A stretch of 64,000 nt of DNA from Telopea speciosissima. Lineage: Eukaryota; Streptophyta; Magnoliopsida; Proteales; Proteaceae. The notes under the pieces were generated by a model. The model did no database searches and had not been told where the DNA came from. It saw only the letters and a program-made list of their open reading frames with translations. The stretch covers positions 64,814,755-64,878,754 of the forward strand of contig NC_057922.1 of the NCBI RefSeq assembly GCF_018873765.1. Reading direction: 5' to 3'. Both the position numbers and the translations under genes were made by a program. Shown piece by piece: positions 11,701 through 22,300 of this stretch. The number at the start of each line of letters is the position of its first letter. The stretch's first letter is position 1.

Positions 11701-14455
11701 GGAAAATTTTCTACATACAAATGGTTACTTTTTATTACCTATAAGACTATTGTCCTGATCTTCACATGCAGTGCATTTGAATTTGCCTCTCAGATATGTT
11801 GAAGAGTTTGGAATGACATTTGTTTCTATGGGGGGGGATGGGATGGGGTGGGTTGATGTAGACTTGGTCATTCGATTGGGTTCTGAAAAGGGCATGCACC
11901 TGACCCATATCCAGGGTTTATTCAAACCCATATCGAGCAAATATAATAGAAGCCGACCAGCAGTGTTTGGGGGAGTAATGGCTATCAAGTTTGCTGATTT
12001 TTAGGACGATATGTTCAGGTTCTTTCCAGGTTCGAGGGGGGGGTATCTCAGTTGGATGAGATCGAGACTGAAGATCAATTGAAGACTAACATGCATCGAC
12101 CAGCTATAGTTTAGGATTAAGTTTGTTTCCTTTTATGTTCTGTTAAGTTTATGTTTTGTTTGCTTAACTGCTAATAGGATTTGATTTCCTAGATAAAATA
12201 GGACTGTTTAAGTGTTTTTTTTTATATGATTGTAATGTCCATTGGCCTAGGGAGGATTAATTGAGATTAATGAGAGTTGGGAGTTTTTCTTCATTCAAGC
12301 TGTGCAATTCAGTTGTTTTGGGTGAGAAACCTTGGAGAGTGATATTCTGATCCAGATTGGTGGGAGGCCCTTACCACCTATCTATTCGTCTCTCTTATAT
12401 TCTGTTTTCTGCAAATAAGGTATTGTTTAATCTCCTATCAATTGATACTGCTGGGTTGTGATTTTCTCTTTGAGTTATGTTAATCAGTTAATCTATCCCT
12501 AATCAATCTACCATTATTCCTGTCATTCTATTCTTTTTTATTAATCTGTGAGAGAGCTTGATAATTTCCTCATGGGTGCTCTGTTTTAGAGCTTGTTTCA
12601 GTCTGATTTCATAGCCCATCTAAATCTGATCTGACCATCAGATCTAGTTCATACATTGGGGTATTAAAGAGTGCCCTACCACTGACACTCGACCAGGGTT
12701 TGAGGTGGATCTGAGACTTTGATCTGCTGATAGTAAAAAATCTCCTAATTCTGCTCTGTTTCAGTTCCAGATCTAAAGTTTATTTAATTTCTCTCGATCC
12801 AACCATTAATTCAGTGTAATAATTTGGGGATTATTTGAGTCATCCAAGATGGAAACTCGAGTTGAGTTTTACCCTGATGTTACCTTCTTATGTTTAATTT
12901 TAAATCTCCTATCTGCTGGAATTTGATCTCAGATTTGAATTTTCTTTAATTACTTTTAATCTGACCGTTGGATCACTCCTATATTCCGAAGGAAATCTAT
13001 TCTACTTATTTGTGATTTATTGTTAAAGTTTGACCTTCATCTGAGAAGGTTGAATTTTTGGGTGATTGGACTGTCATATTGAGATCCTGTTGTAAGATTA
13101 GGTCTAGTGGGCTATTGTAGATCTGGTCTTGCACTAGGGGGTGGTGGGTAGGTTGATAAAAAGCAGAGTACCAGTGTGTCAAAGCTTCTTTTTTTTTTTA
13201 AATAATAGAATTACCTTTTTATATGGCTCAAATGAGGAGCCTCCTCCATAGTTTGGACGGGTGGTTCACCCGCCAAAAAAAAATTTCTGTACATCATCTG
13301 TATATGACGGCCAGGTTGAGCTGAAGTGTGTTGAGTCCAGCTTATCTCTGCCCTTGGGCCAGATTCTGGTTTGGAATTACATCCCTAGTTCTTTTGTTAG
13401 TCAAACTGCCCACTAAGTCTTTTAACAGCATTATTATGGATTTTCTTGCAGTTTGGTTCTCACTCAAAGAAAAGGCCGAACAATCTAGTTATAGGGCGGA
13501 CTTATGATCACCACATTTATGATCTTGTGGAGGTTGGAGTGGAAAATTTCAAAACCATGGAGTCGTTCTCATATGACAAGAAAATGGCTCCACGTGTAGG
13601 GTCAAAACCTTTCTTTGCTTTTCTAGGAGAAGGTTTTGAGAATGTAGAAGAACTGAAACATTTAAAGGAAGTTTTGCTTGACTTATTCAGGGGAGAGGTA
13701 TGTATTGTGGTGGCTTTTCCTCCTTGTCCTCCTTTTGTAACAATCAATAAGAAATGAAAAGGAATAGTTGATTCCATGCAGGTTGTAGAGAATTTAAATA
13801 TTGCTGGTGTAGACCATGCTTATGTGTGTACGGCTGTGTCCTCTAATAGAGTGTTCTTTACGCACTGTGCACTCCGACTGAAAAGGTCAGGCACAGTTGT
13901 CCCAAGGATGGAAATGGTAGAAGTTGGCCCTTCCATGGATTTTGTGGTTCGGCGGCATCGTCTTCCTAATGACAGCCTAAAGAAAGAAGCTATGAAAACT
14001 GCTACTGACCGTCCTAAGAAGAAGGTATGTTAACCATCCCTAATCCTCTCGCTGTTCTTCACTCTCCATGCATGCATGTGTGTGTTGGAGAGAGAGAGAG
14101 AAAGAGAATCCTTTGCACCATAACCGTATATGCTAAACAATTTGGCTTTTTTGACTCAGGAGAAGAATGTTAGCCGTGATGTAATACAAGGGAAGATTGG
14201 AAAGATCTACATTCCTGACCAACAGGTAGAAAGATCCCATTGGCCCTTATTTTTTTGACTCTGTACCTACTAATGTTGCTGAAATGGCTTTGGCGGTTTA
14301 TTCCTTTAACTTTCATGATCTGTTGTGGCATTTAGGTCGGTGATGTGGCTCTATCTCACAAAGCAAAAGGGTTGAAAAGGGAACGTCGTGAAGGTAAGCT
14401 GAAGAATAATGTGAGTGAACACAAAGCAAAGAAGCAAAAGGCAGACGGTGAGTGA
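8756..14455 (+). CDS. RPF2: Ribosome production factor 2 homolog (Brix domain), complete
   Basis: RPF2 works in the nucleolus with RRS1 to bring the 5S RNP (5S rRNA, uL5, uL18) into pre-60S particles. Coding exons are 8756-8824, 8981-9184, 13452-13697, 13782-14024, 14160-14225 and 14336-14455, all phase 0 with GT-AG introns, giving 315 aa, the usual family length. The start MLTVKTPKTKKAKRALDKR and the block RAPKFVENLKKTLILHG are typical. The Brix core runs over roughly residues 24-255, including LILHGTKTS and LVIGRTYDHHIYDL. The C-terminus is basic (KAKGLKRERREGK, ending HKAKKQKADGE), as expected for RNA binding. Intron 2 is 4.3 kb and carries a 1.3-kb solo LTR in antisense orientation. No frameshift or stop interrupts the reading frame. 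The ATG lies 6 bp after an acceptor, so the 5' leader is spliced. Confidence 0.95.
9390..10720 (-). mobile_element. Solo LTR, TG...TA family, copy A (RPF2 intron 2)
   Basis: On the minus strand the element starts TGATGCAG and ends GGACTACATTA, matching both ends of the copies at 22172 and 58992. It is flanked by a perfect 5-bp target-site duplication, ACATG (9385-9389 and 10721-10725). There is no internal domain, primer-binding site or second LTR, so it reads as a solo LTR of 1331 bp left by LTR-LTR recombination. Inside are a GGTTGCATCCAATTGGTTC motif shared with the other copies and a stretch near the ATG-rich 10000 region that gives a chance ORF. Confidence 0.85.
10721..13440 (+). other. 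Rest of RPF2 intron 2
   Basis: No exon fits the RPF2 reading frame here. The stretch contains several short open frames on both strands and moderately T-rich sequence that may be decayed transposon, but no element ends, domains or RNA genes were recognised. Confidence 0.5.
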
Positions 14456-15034
14456 TTGATTTGGGATGTTGGCCTTCTGTTGTAACCTTTTCTTTGTGTC
14501 TCTGTCAGAGAGGTTGGATTAGATTATTACTTCATTACTTTAATGGCATGTAATTCTGATAATCGATAATGAAATTAAATTTGCTGTTTTTGGAAGATGG
14601 TATGTACTTGTCCTTTCATGTTCTTTATTTTCTTTCTTTCCCTCTCTCTCTCTATATATTTTGACCCAAATTGATTTAAGTGTTTTCATGCTATCACCAT
14701 GGATGGGTCCGTGGCCTCCATTTAAGCAGGAGAGTGATGTGTTTTCAGTGCAATTGATTGTAGTAGGTTGGCGTTTCTGCTTTATTCATGGTTCAAGCAG
14801 TTGATTCAGGCCTTTGCATATCCTAGCCATGCAAGATATTCCCCTGCATGAAGGCTGTATTACTACTCGTCTCAATCAAAATCTTTTGTGGAAAAACACT
14901 AGACGACATTTCAATATCGTGTTGGTTCAAAAATTTAACAGGGATTGTTTTGATGTGATTTCTATCTATACATTATAAGCCTGAGATTGGAGTGGCAAGG
15001 GGGAGGGCAGAATTATGAACTCCAGTTGGGTTGG

Positions 15035-15277
15035 GTTGGGTTGGGTTGCAAGGAAAATTTTCAAATCTATCTTACCATGTTTAGTACGACACTTTTTAGA
15101 TGAGAATTTTAGTCACTTTATAGATCCAAGAGATTTGGATGCAAAGTAAAATAAATAGAATGATTTGGAATTTTAATGATATAGCCTTGGGGTAATGAAG
15201 AGAATACTATTCGGATTTTTAGGTTTGAAATTTTTTACTTTCCTTTAATTTCCCTCGCAACCAAATGGAGCTGTGAT
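15035..15277. mobile_element. Degenerate copy of the GGTTGCA-ended MITE family
   Basis: The left side has GGTTGGGTTGCAAGGAAAAT and the right side TTTCCCTCGCAACCAAATGG, an inverted pair like that of the element at 1416-1737. The core is AT-rich and non-coding. The boundaries are approximate. Confidence 0.4.
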
Positions 15278-15556
15278 TGCAATTATCCTTTCTTTCTAGG
15301 AGGGACTCTGCCCCTTTTCTTTCTGTCCTATGCAAAGGAAGGCCTTCTCAAAATCGGGACTTCATGTTCTGACACTTATGAGTGGAACTTGGAAAAGCTC
15401 GAAGAAGCACTCAATTGTATTGTAGTGTAATCTGTCAGAATAATGAAGTCGAGAATATGGTGGAACTGCAAAACTCTGCACCCACTAGTATGTATGTAGG
15501 CAGCATCAAATGGTGACCATGGAAATGGTTGGTACGGGCAGCCGTAGGCACTACAT

Positions 15557-15597
15557 GGAGGGGGAGGGGGAGGGGGAGGGGGAGGGGGGGGGGGGGT
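15557..15597 (+). repeat. (GGAGGG)n G-rich microsatellite
   Basis: Four to five GGGGGA/GGAGGG units lead into an uninterrupted G tract of about 14 bases. The strand has many G-runs of three or more with short loops, so G-quadruplex formation is possible. It sits about 1.1 kb after the RPF2 stop codon. Confidence 0.9.
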
Positions 15598-16091
15598 TCA
15601 CCATTCTAACTAAGGTATGTACTTGTATCGAGAACTGTACAGAATTCTGGCTATCGTTCATGCGACTCTATCAAGTGTCAAAAATTTTAAAGGGTAAGAG
15701 ATCGCTATCGGATCGTGTGGTGCCTGCATGAGCATGGGACCAATAAGAGTGCATGGAGCAGCATTTGATTAAATGAGATTTTTTAAGTCATTGGAGGTTG
15801 AGCAGTAATTTTGTGCAGTCTTATGCCTAGGCACAAGAACTATAAAACGGGTTAGTGTACTTTTTCCCAAGTTTAAAAAACTAAAATAAAATTAGGGAGA
15901 TTTTGTTATGTGAAGGGTATAATGCATATGCTAGTGCACGGTATCAAATCGCGTGTCGATCACCTGTAAAATCGATACCATATCAGCATGGATTGGACAT
16001 ATTTCCCCTTAATTTTCCTTTAAAAAAAATACAATTTGTTATTATTTTACCCTTTGTCCATACAGCCGTGTCACTGATATGATATCGGGAT

Positions 16092-16318
16092 CAGCAACTA
16101 GCAAAACTGTTAAGTATTGTCTTAGATATTGATACCTCAAACCATGCTTGACCATGATTGTACAAGGCCTCAGCGACTAGCAAAACTGTTACGTATTGTC
16201 CTGGATACTGATACCTCAAACCATGATTGACCATGATTGTGCATGGTCTTAGCGACTAGCAAAACTATTACGTATTGTCCTAGATACTGATACCTCAAAT
16301 CATGATTGTGCATGGTCT
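16092..16318. repeat. Three tandem copies of a 79-bp unit
   Basis: Units at 16092-16170, 16171-16249 and 16250-16318 share the core AGCAAAACTRTTA..GTATTGTC and the ACCATGATTG.GCA.GGTCT end. The third lacks about 10 bp. The array is followed by a small palindromic stretch (TGGTGCACAACCATGCACA). It lies in the spacer between RPF2 and the Mutator-like element and has no coding potential of note. Confidence 0.85.
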
Positions 16319-17001
16319 TATGGTGCACAACCATGCACAAAGCTGTTGGATGAGGATGAGGGTCTACAATGCACCCCTTTAACTCCATCCAACGGTAGCA
16401 TGCACACGACCTTTTGCTTTTTCTTATTGACACCTTAAGGTGTTAAATTGTTTGTATCCTTGATATGAATGTTGTACTCTGTTCCTTTCTTTATTAATCT
16501 AGTCTTTCCATTTTCATCAAAAGAATAAAAATAGTTTAGGGCCTTTATTTTTTGCCTTAGGTTGTTATAACACTTTTTCCAATGAAGTAAACCTTATCAT
16601 TTCACATATATATGCTACAAAAAAGTATTTAAAATTTTTTTTTTACCCCAAATTGAAACTTTTGGAAACAAGACAAAGAACAATCAAAAGAAGATTACAA
16701 ATTCTAAATACACATAGAAGTGTCATTTAAACAAGCCCAAAACTAAAAGAACAAACCTTTGAACAACTATTTAAAATAAGATAAATTACAGATCATCCCT
16801 TGGTTTTCAATCAAAACTCAGATCATCCCTTGATTTTTTTAAAAACTCAAATGACCCCCTCTACAGTAACGGAGTTAGTCTACCGTTAGTTATTGGTGTG
16901 AAAGGACTATTTTACCCTTGTACTAAAACATTAGAATTAAATTTACAATACTACCCTTCATCTTCAACCTAAAATACCCCACCCCACCTAAAACCACAGC
17001 T

Positions 17002-17418
17002 AGGAACATTGCCATCCTCTCCACCGTCTTCTCCATCGAGTTCATCATTCTTTCCCTCTCTGTTTGGGCTTTCATTAAGAAATACCTCAAATACCAAGAC
17101 ATGGCATGGACGCTAGGCCTTGAACTCCTACCCTCTGGAGGTCCAAAAAGATTCAGCTATGCCGAGCTCAAAGCTGCCACAAATAACTTCTCTGAAATTA
17201 TTGGGCAAGGTTGATTTGGGATTATATATAAAGGCGAGCTACCCAATCACCAAAGCATTGCCGTGAAGTGCCTTAAGAAAGTCTCCAGTGGAGAGACGGA
17301 ATTTTGGGGTGCCCAAATGCGCCACCTCAACTTAGTCCGAATTTGGGGTTTCTGTGTTGAGAAGGATCATAGAATGTTGGTGTATGAGTATATCCCAAAT
17401 GGGTCTCTTGCCAAATAA
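17002..17418 (+). pseudogene. Captured receptor-like kinase fragment (TM plus kinase N-lobe)
   Basis: In one frame this reads a hydrophobic transmembrane stretch (NIAILSTVFSIEFIILSLSV), a juxtamembrane region, then GPKRFSYAELKAATNNFSE, a glycine loop, the VAIK-type lysine as IAVKCLKK, and GFCVEKDHRMLVYEYIPNGS. This is typical of S-domain/ZmPK1-like receptor kinases. The frame is broken by a TGA at 17212-17214 in the glycine loop, and the region before HLNLVR is shorter than in intact kinases, indicating an internal deletion. The frame ends with TAA at 17416-17418 before the catalytic loop. It is cargo of the surrounding Mutator-like element and cannot make a kinase. Confidence 0.85.
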
Positions 17419-17777
17419 TTATTCCCTGCCTACTCAATGGCAATTACATAATCAATTACAGAAATTCTGGTTGTTCAATCTGCATTTAAGTACCACCTAC
17501 TCGACCAAAGATAAAAACAAGTGGAAGAAGGATAAGATGATAAACAGATAAACCCTAAGACCTGAATTTCAGAACCAAATTTGAATTTTGTTTATCATGG
17601 TTCGAAGCTTTTATTACATCTTCGGATTGTCTCTACGATTATCTCTATAGCTGAATCTGGTTTCACTTTGATGGTTGATGCCGTTCCTTTTGATGTTGCT
17701 TAATTTCTTTCATGGCTTTTGGGTCGCATGAAAGATGAGATTTTTGAGCTTTTTTTTTTTTCCGTTCGTTTCACAAT

Positions 17778-17911
17778 CAGATTGAAAGACTAGTGTTCAG
17801 GTTCCAGGAGCTTAGATTCAACAGAGCTGTTACAGCATGTTCTTGTGCCCATGGGTCACTGCAACGAAGGAGAGGAATCAAGGCGGGAATAGCACCAGAT
17901 TCCTCAAGCTT
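17778..17911 (-). pseudogene. Captured armadillo-repeat fragment (U-box E3 type)
   Basis: On the minus strand from 17911 the frame reads KLEESGAIPALIPLLRC, then SDPWAQEHAVTALLNLSS, and stops at 17778-17780. The GAIPALIxLL..D...QEHAVTALLNLS pattern is the armadillo repeat of plant U-box ubiquitin ligases (PUB/SPL11 family). Only about one repeat is present. It lies inside the Mutator-like element, in the opposite orientation to the kinase fragment, so the two pieces come from different donor genes. Confidence 0.75.
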
Positions 17912-18289
17912 GGAGCACACACAGAGAGAGTGGTGTGAGGGAAAAGATAGAATTTGGGGTTCTTAGTTGCAAGGGTAAAATCATAAATCAACACTGTTAA
18001 AGGGTAGTTTAGGAATTTAAATTTATTTAACTAGATGACATCATCATTTAACAGCATAAAACTAACGTCAGGGACTAATTTGGCATTTTGGCATCTAAAT
18101 CAGGGGGTGATCTAAGTTTCGATTGAAAATCAGGAGGTGATCTATAATTTATCCTTTAAAATATAAAGACAAGTGTGAAATTTAAGAAGGGCTTTACTTT
18201 TTGGCTTTGCTTTATCTAGTTACCATGCCACTTAGCCAGGGTGCTGGAAGTGCACTCCACATCCACTCAGCTACACATGCAATGCATCA

Positions 18290-18391
18290 TTTTTTTTTTT
18301 GTTGGATAGATAGGCTTCAAGGACAGTTGAACTCATGATCTCTCAACTGTGAAATGTTGATCCTTGCCAATTGAGCTCCCCCTTTGGGATT
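18290..18391 (-). repeat. Short tRNA-derived SINE (minus) with target-site duplication
   Basis: On the minus strand the element starts with GGGGGAGCTCAATTGGCAAGG (A box) and contains GATCATGAGTTCAACTGTCC (B box), then ends in a poly(A) tail seen here as T at 18290-18301. It is flanked by TGCAATGCATCA (18278-18289) and TGCAGTGCATCA (18392-18403), a 12-bp duplication with one mismatch. At about 100 bp it is very short for a SINE and matches the copy at 62377-62471. Confidence 0.75.
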
Positions 18392-18403
18392 TGCAGTGCA
18401 TCA

Positions 18404-19357
18404 ATATTGCCATCAAGGCTCCACTTGAATTTGTTCCATAAAAACAGTAAGGCCTAATAGACCCTGGAGAACCGCAAATAGGGTCTGGATACAAACATAC
18501 AACATCCTTCCAAAGAAATTTTGGGGGCCAAATATTGCTAGTTGTGAATACCAGAAACAATAAAAAGTTATGAGAGAAGGTTCCCCACACCGCCGCTATG
18601 GGAAGAATTCCACATGCCACACCAATCAAGACATAGGATATGGTTTCATCAACTGAATGGCTCCACATGGTCAAGGTAGGAGAGAGTGTCAAGTGCGAAA
18701 CTCACATTGACAGAATGTGAGGGGGTGTGAGAAAGGATCCCCATGCTATCGGCGTAGGGATCCTTTATGCATTACTCAGATTATTCCTCTTAACCTGCAG
18801 AGCAGGATTGTACTGTGAAAGTGATAATCGCATCCCTTGTGACAAAGCAACTGAATCAGCAAAAATGCTGTTTCCGATGCACATTGTTTTGAGATTCATG
18901 GAATTTTCCGAGTGAAATAATAGAACTCAATTCACAGAAAGAAAAGCATTTACATTGATCACTTAAACAACTTCATATTGAAACTTGCAAAGAACCCCAC
19001 CACTAAACAAGGAGAGGGAGATACTACCCTGTGATGATAATTGGTGGTTGGGCCAATGTACAGCCGGCTATCTATGTTCTTTCTCAGTTCTCTGTCGATT
19101 TTGCAGAATTGACAACCTGGCATCATGGGATAAAGAAAGTGTACCGAGGAGTAAGGAAGAAAACATTGCAACTACATCGCATCAGCTGACCATGACCTTA
19201 TTCATCCAACACATTCACCTGGATTGTCAGTACAAAGTATTGTTAGGGGTTTGAAAATACTAATCAGTTTGTTAGGATCAGTCTCGCAGATTAACTTTAG
19301 GCATACTCACTGATGTTAATGTACACGGAAAAAACAGATTCTATGCAAGAGGTACAC
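18404..19357 (-). other. Downstream region of the minus-strand gene, 3' UTR candidate
   Basis: The stretch after the stop codon at 19358 of the minus-strand gene has no further coding exon that fits. Part of it may be 3' untranslated sequence. Open frames of 60-119 codons (for example on the minus strand at 18333-18692) show no recognised domain and one overlaps the SINE. Confidence 0.35.
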
Positions 19358-22300
19358 CTATCTTGTAGTATGAGTTAAAATGGCTTCCACTCTGTCTAGA
19401 GATGCTTGCAACCGTCCGGAGTTCAAGTTAAACATTGGTTCCCCGGCGCCAAGGGCCCTGTTAGATAAAGACTTCAACCATAAGAACCAAAATACAAATA
19501 TGAAAGCAAATATAAAATAAGTGATTATACAATAATGTAAAATGTATTGGTGGACCTCCAGAAAAAACTGAGACATACTTAGGTGGTCCCACGTTTCTCA
19601 GACAATCTCCACACAATATCCAATTTAAGACCCTTCAAAATATTTGGCGAAGAAAACATCCCTCAAGCCAGTCCGACAAAACTAAATCAAATCAGTTGTG
19701 CACACCATCCCTTAATCAGGAAATGCTAGCCAGACCATCATCCTAATATGAATGGACTCCAATGGCTGGGATCCTGTGCGTCAAGGGAGCTCAGAAAAAT
19801 CATCCTCAATCAAATCAGTTAGCAATACTTCGAACTGATAATCAGCTCTTTGGTACAGCTAAGGGAGAGATTTTGGGCTCATGCAAGTCCAGAAGCTGAA
19901 GAAAAATAATTCTGTCAGGGACATGACTAGCACAAGATCACAGAATACGATGGCTTGAGTAGAATCTGACAAGCGTTTCAGATCCTTTTGTTTCAAGATC
20001 TCTGTCTTTAATGGGCTTTAATATTTTGAACTCAATTCAGCTACGGCATGCCTTTTATTTCAGTATAATCTGTGTCAAAGATGATCATGTGGTTCACTTT
20101 ACAGATCTATAGCTAGTCAAGCAACCTTAGTTCACCATCCCGTGGGTTGGGTAGGGACCAAGAAGTTCTCTAACTTGCCTCCAGCATGGTCATTTCATTG
20201 AAATAAAATAGGCTTCCTTTATGTTGGCTGTTCTTTTTGAAAGATGATTTTGAAGAACAGCCTTTAACTTCAGTAACTGAGTATTTCTAATTAAATGTAG
20301 AAAAACATCAATTAACTTACCCCTGAATCTCTGGCAGGACATACTCTGCCCTCCAACCCAACCGGAAATCCATTCCTGGGAACAATCCAATGGATGACTT
20401 GTTACGTATCCGAGAAACACCATCTCCTCCCAAACATGTAGAGAGTTTCCATTTCCACCCAGTTGCGTGCAACTTAAAACTATGGCCTATACCCACCTGC
20501 ATTTTTCCAAAAAAAAAATGTTGTTCTACAGATACGAGGATTTAACAGGTTCATGTTTCACTGAATAATATGCATGTCTGCACGAAATCATTGCCAATGT
20601 CATTTAGACCAGGACATGTCATACAAAAAAAAAAGTAGTAACTGCCAGACACACATCTTAACATTCCCAATATGCTCAGAGGTCCAGCAGTTTATTCAGC
20701 ATATGAGGCATTCAGATTTTAGATAAACTCATGTGCATCAAATCATCCATCCAATGTCAGAAGAAATAGAAAAGAAAAAAACATATCTAAATACAAGGAC
20801 ATGTCTAACAAGGGTGCTGTTGCTGCAGATAGATTCTATGGTCTCAAATATTCTCACAGAGACCATGGAAAAGCCAGGCCACTGGGCCTTAGAGCCAACC
20901 AGCTAAGCTGGGAGGGAGTTTTCTGGTTCTCCCAAAACCAGATCGTGGGGGATCTTTCAGCCTAGACAGCAAGCAGATTACTTCCTTGATCTACAAGGCT
21001 TTGGAGCTTCTAGAAGAATCTTGTCTCCTTGCTATTTCAGTCTTTTTTTGGTAACCTTTTAGGTTACTTAGTCTAGGCCAAGTAAAGTTTAATTTCTTGT
21101 AACTCAAGTCTCAACTGTTCTAGAGACTTTCTAATTTTATTACTTTCTATTTTGGTTCCACACTTGAACCCATATAACATCCTGTTAAGAACCGTGGGAT
21201 TAGTATTTTAGCATCTTACATTAGGTTAAATTAGGGCTTCACTTTATTACCCTTTTTAACCCTTTGGGTTGTAACTTTATTATAAATAAAGAGGACCTCT
21301 GTCATTAATGACAAGTCACATCATTCTCCCAATTCTGATTCTGAACTTGGTATCAGAGCCCAAAACCCTAGGAAATCTTTTTCGGTATTCGCATTGTTCT
21401 TCTCCACCACCGCCACCACTTGTTGGAGGCCGTAGCCTCCTCGTCTAGCATGGTAGATGATCACCGCACCATGCACTCTTGAGTTTCTCACTATATCGCA
21501 ACTCCTCACTGCGCATTCCCACTGCCGTTGCCGCTGCCGCCTTGTCCGCCAACCTCTCTCCCGCTGGTGCTATTGTTGCCGCTGCCTCTCACGCGACCCG
21601 AGGTCGTCACCCATTACCACTGTCACGACCACCGCCAAGACATCAAGTCGCCGCACCTTTTCCGCCGGCCCCTCTAGCTGCCGGCACTCGTCACCATCGT
21701 GCCTTCCCTTGTCAGCCTCTCTATCGGCCGGTCTCTCTCTCACCATGACCCACCGGTCGCCGTGCCTTTCCGCCGGTTCCCTTCGCCAGTGCCACCGCGA
21801 TCTACCTAGATCACCGAGCCTTTTTTTTGCTGCCACGTCTCCAGTTGTCAAGCGATCCTCCTCTACAGTTGCTACCATGGCCGATTAAAGGCTTGATTTG
21901 AGTGCCTAATCGCTTATAGGCCATGGTATTTATATTTTTGGGTTTATTATTGTAATGAGACAATTTTATAAGCCCAAAATATTAGGGATTTAAGTCCTAT
22001 ACGGTATTAAGTAATTAGTTTCTATTTTGTAATGTTCTAGTAATTCTATTTTTACCCCCTCAAAAAAATAGTTTCTATTTTAAAGAGACTTAAGTTGTAA
22101 CCGTTTCTCCCCACCAGACATAGGGGTTTCCTATTTTGCTTATTTCATTGAGGTTATAAATAAAGAGTAGGTGATGCAGGTTCATCATAGAAATTGGCTT
22201 AGTTCTTTAGAAATAGGCCTAGGGTTGGGTTATATACATGTTGGGCCTTTGTTCCCAAGGGTTTTCTATGTATTAGGCCACTTTAATGAGCCTAAACTAT

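Larger units (their letters stand above)
16779..18154. mobile_element. Mutator-like element carrying two captured gene fragments (Pack-MULE type)
   Basis: The ends are inverted repeats: AGATAAATTACAGATCAYCC on the left and, reversed, GGATAAATTATAGATCACCT on the right, with similarity continuing for about 60 bp and more distantly beyond (CAGATCA.CCCYTGATTTT). A perfect 9-bp target-site duplication, TTTAAAATA, lies at 16770-16778 and 18155-18163; nine bases is the Mutator hallmark. No transposase is present. The interior holds a receptor-kinase fragment on the plus strand (17002-17418) and an armadillo-repeat fragment on the minus strand (17807-17911). An element with the same termini but no cargo lies at 56851-57239. 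Confidence 0.88.

Noticed and set aside
18333-18692. 119-codon minus-strand frame after the unknown-function gene
   Set aside because: It partly overlaps the SINE at 18290-18391 and has no conserved block; more likely 3' UTR or spacer.
21457-21888. 143-codon Ser/Arg/Pro-rich frame and its antisense frame
   Set aside because: The CCG-rich leader of a truncated Copia element gives long frames on several strands with low-complexity products; no domain.
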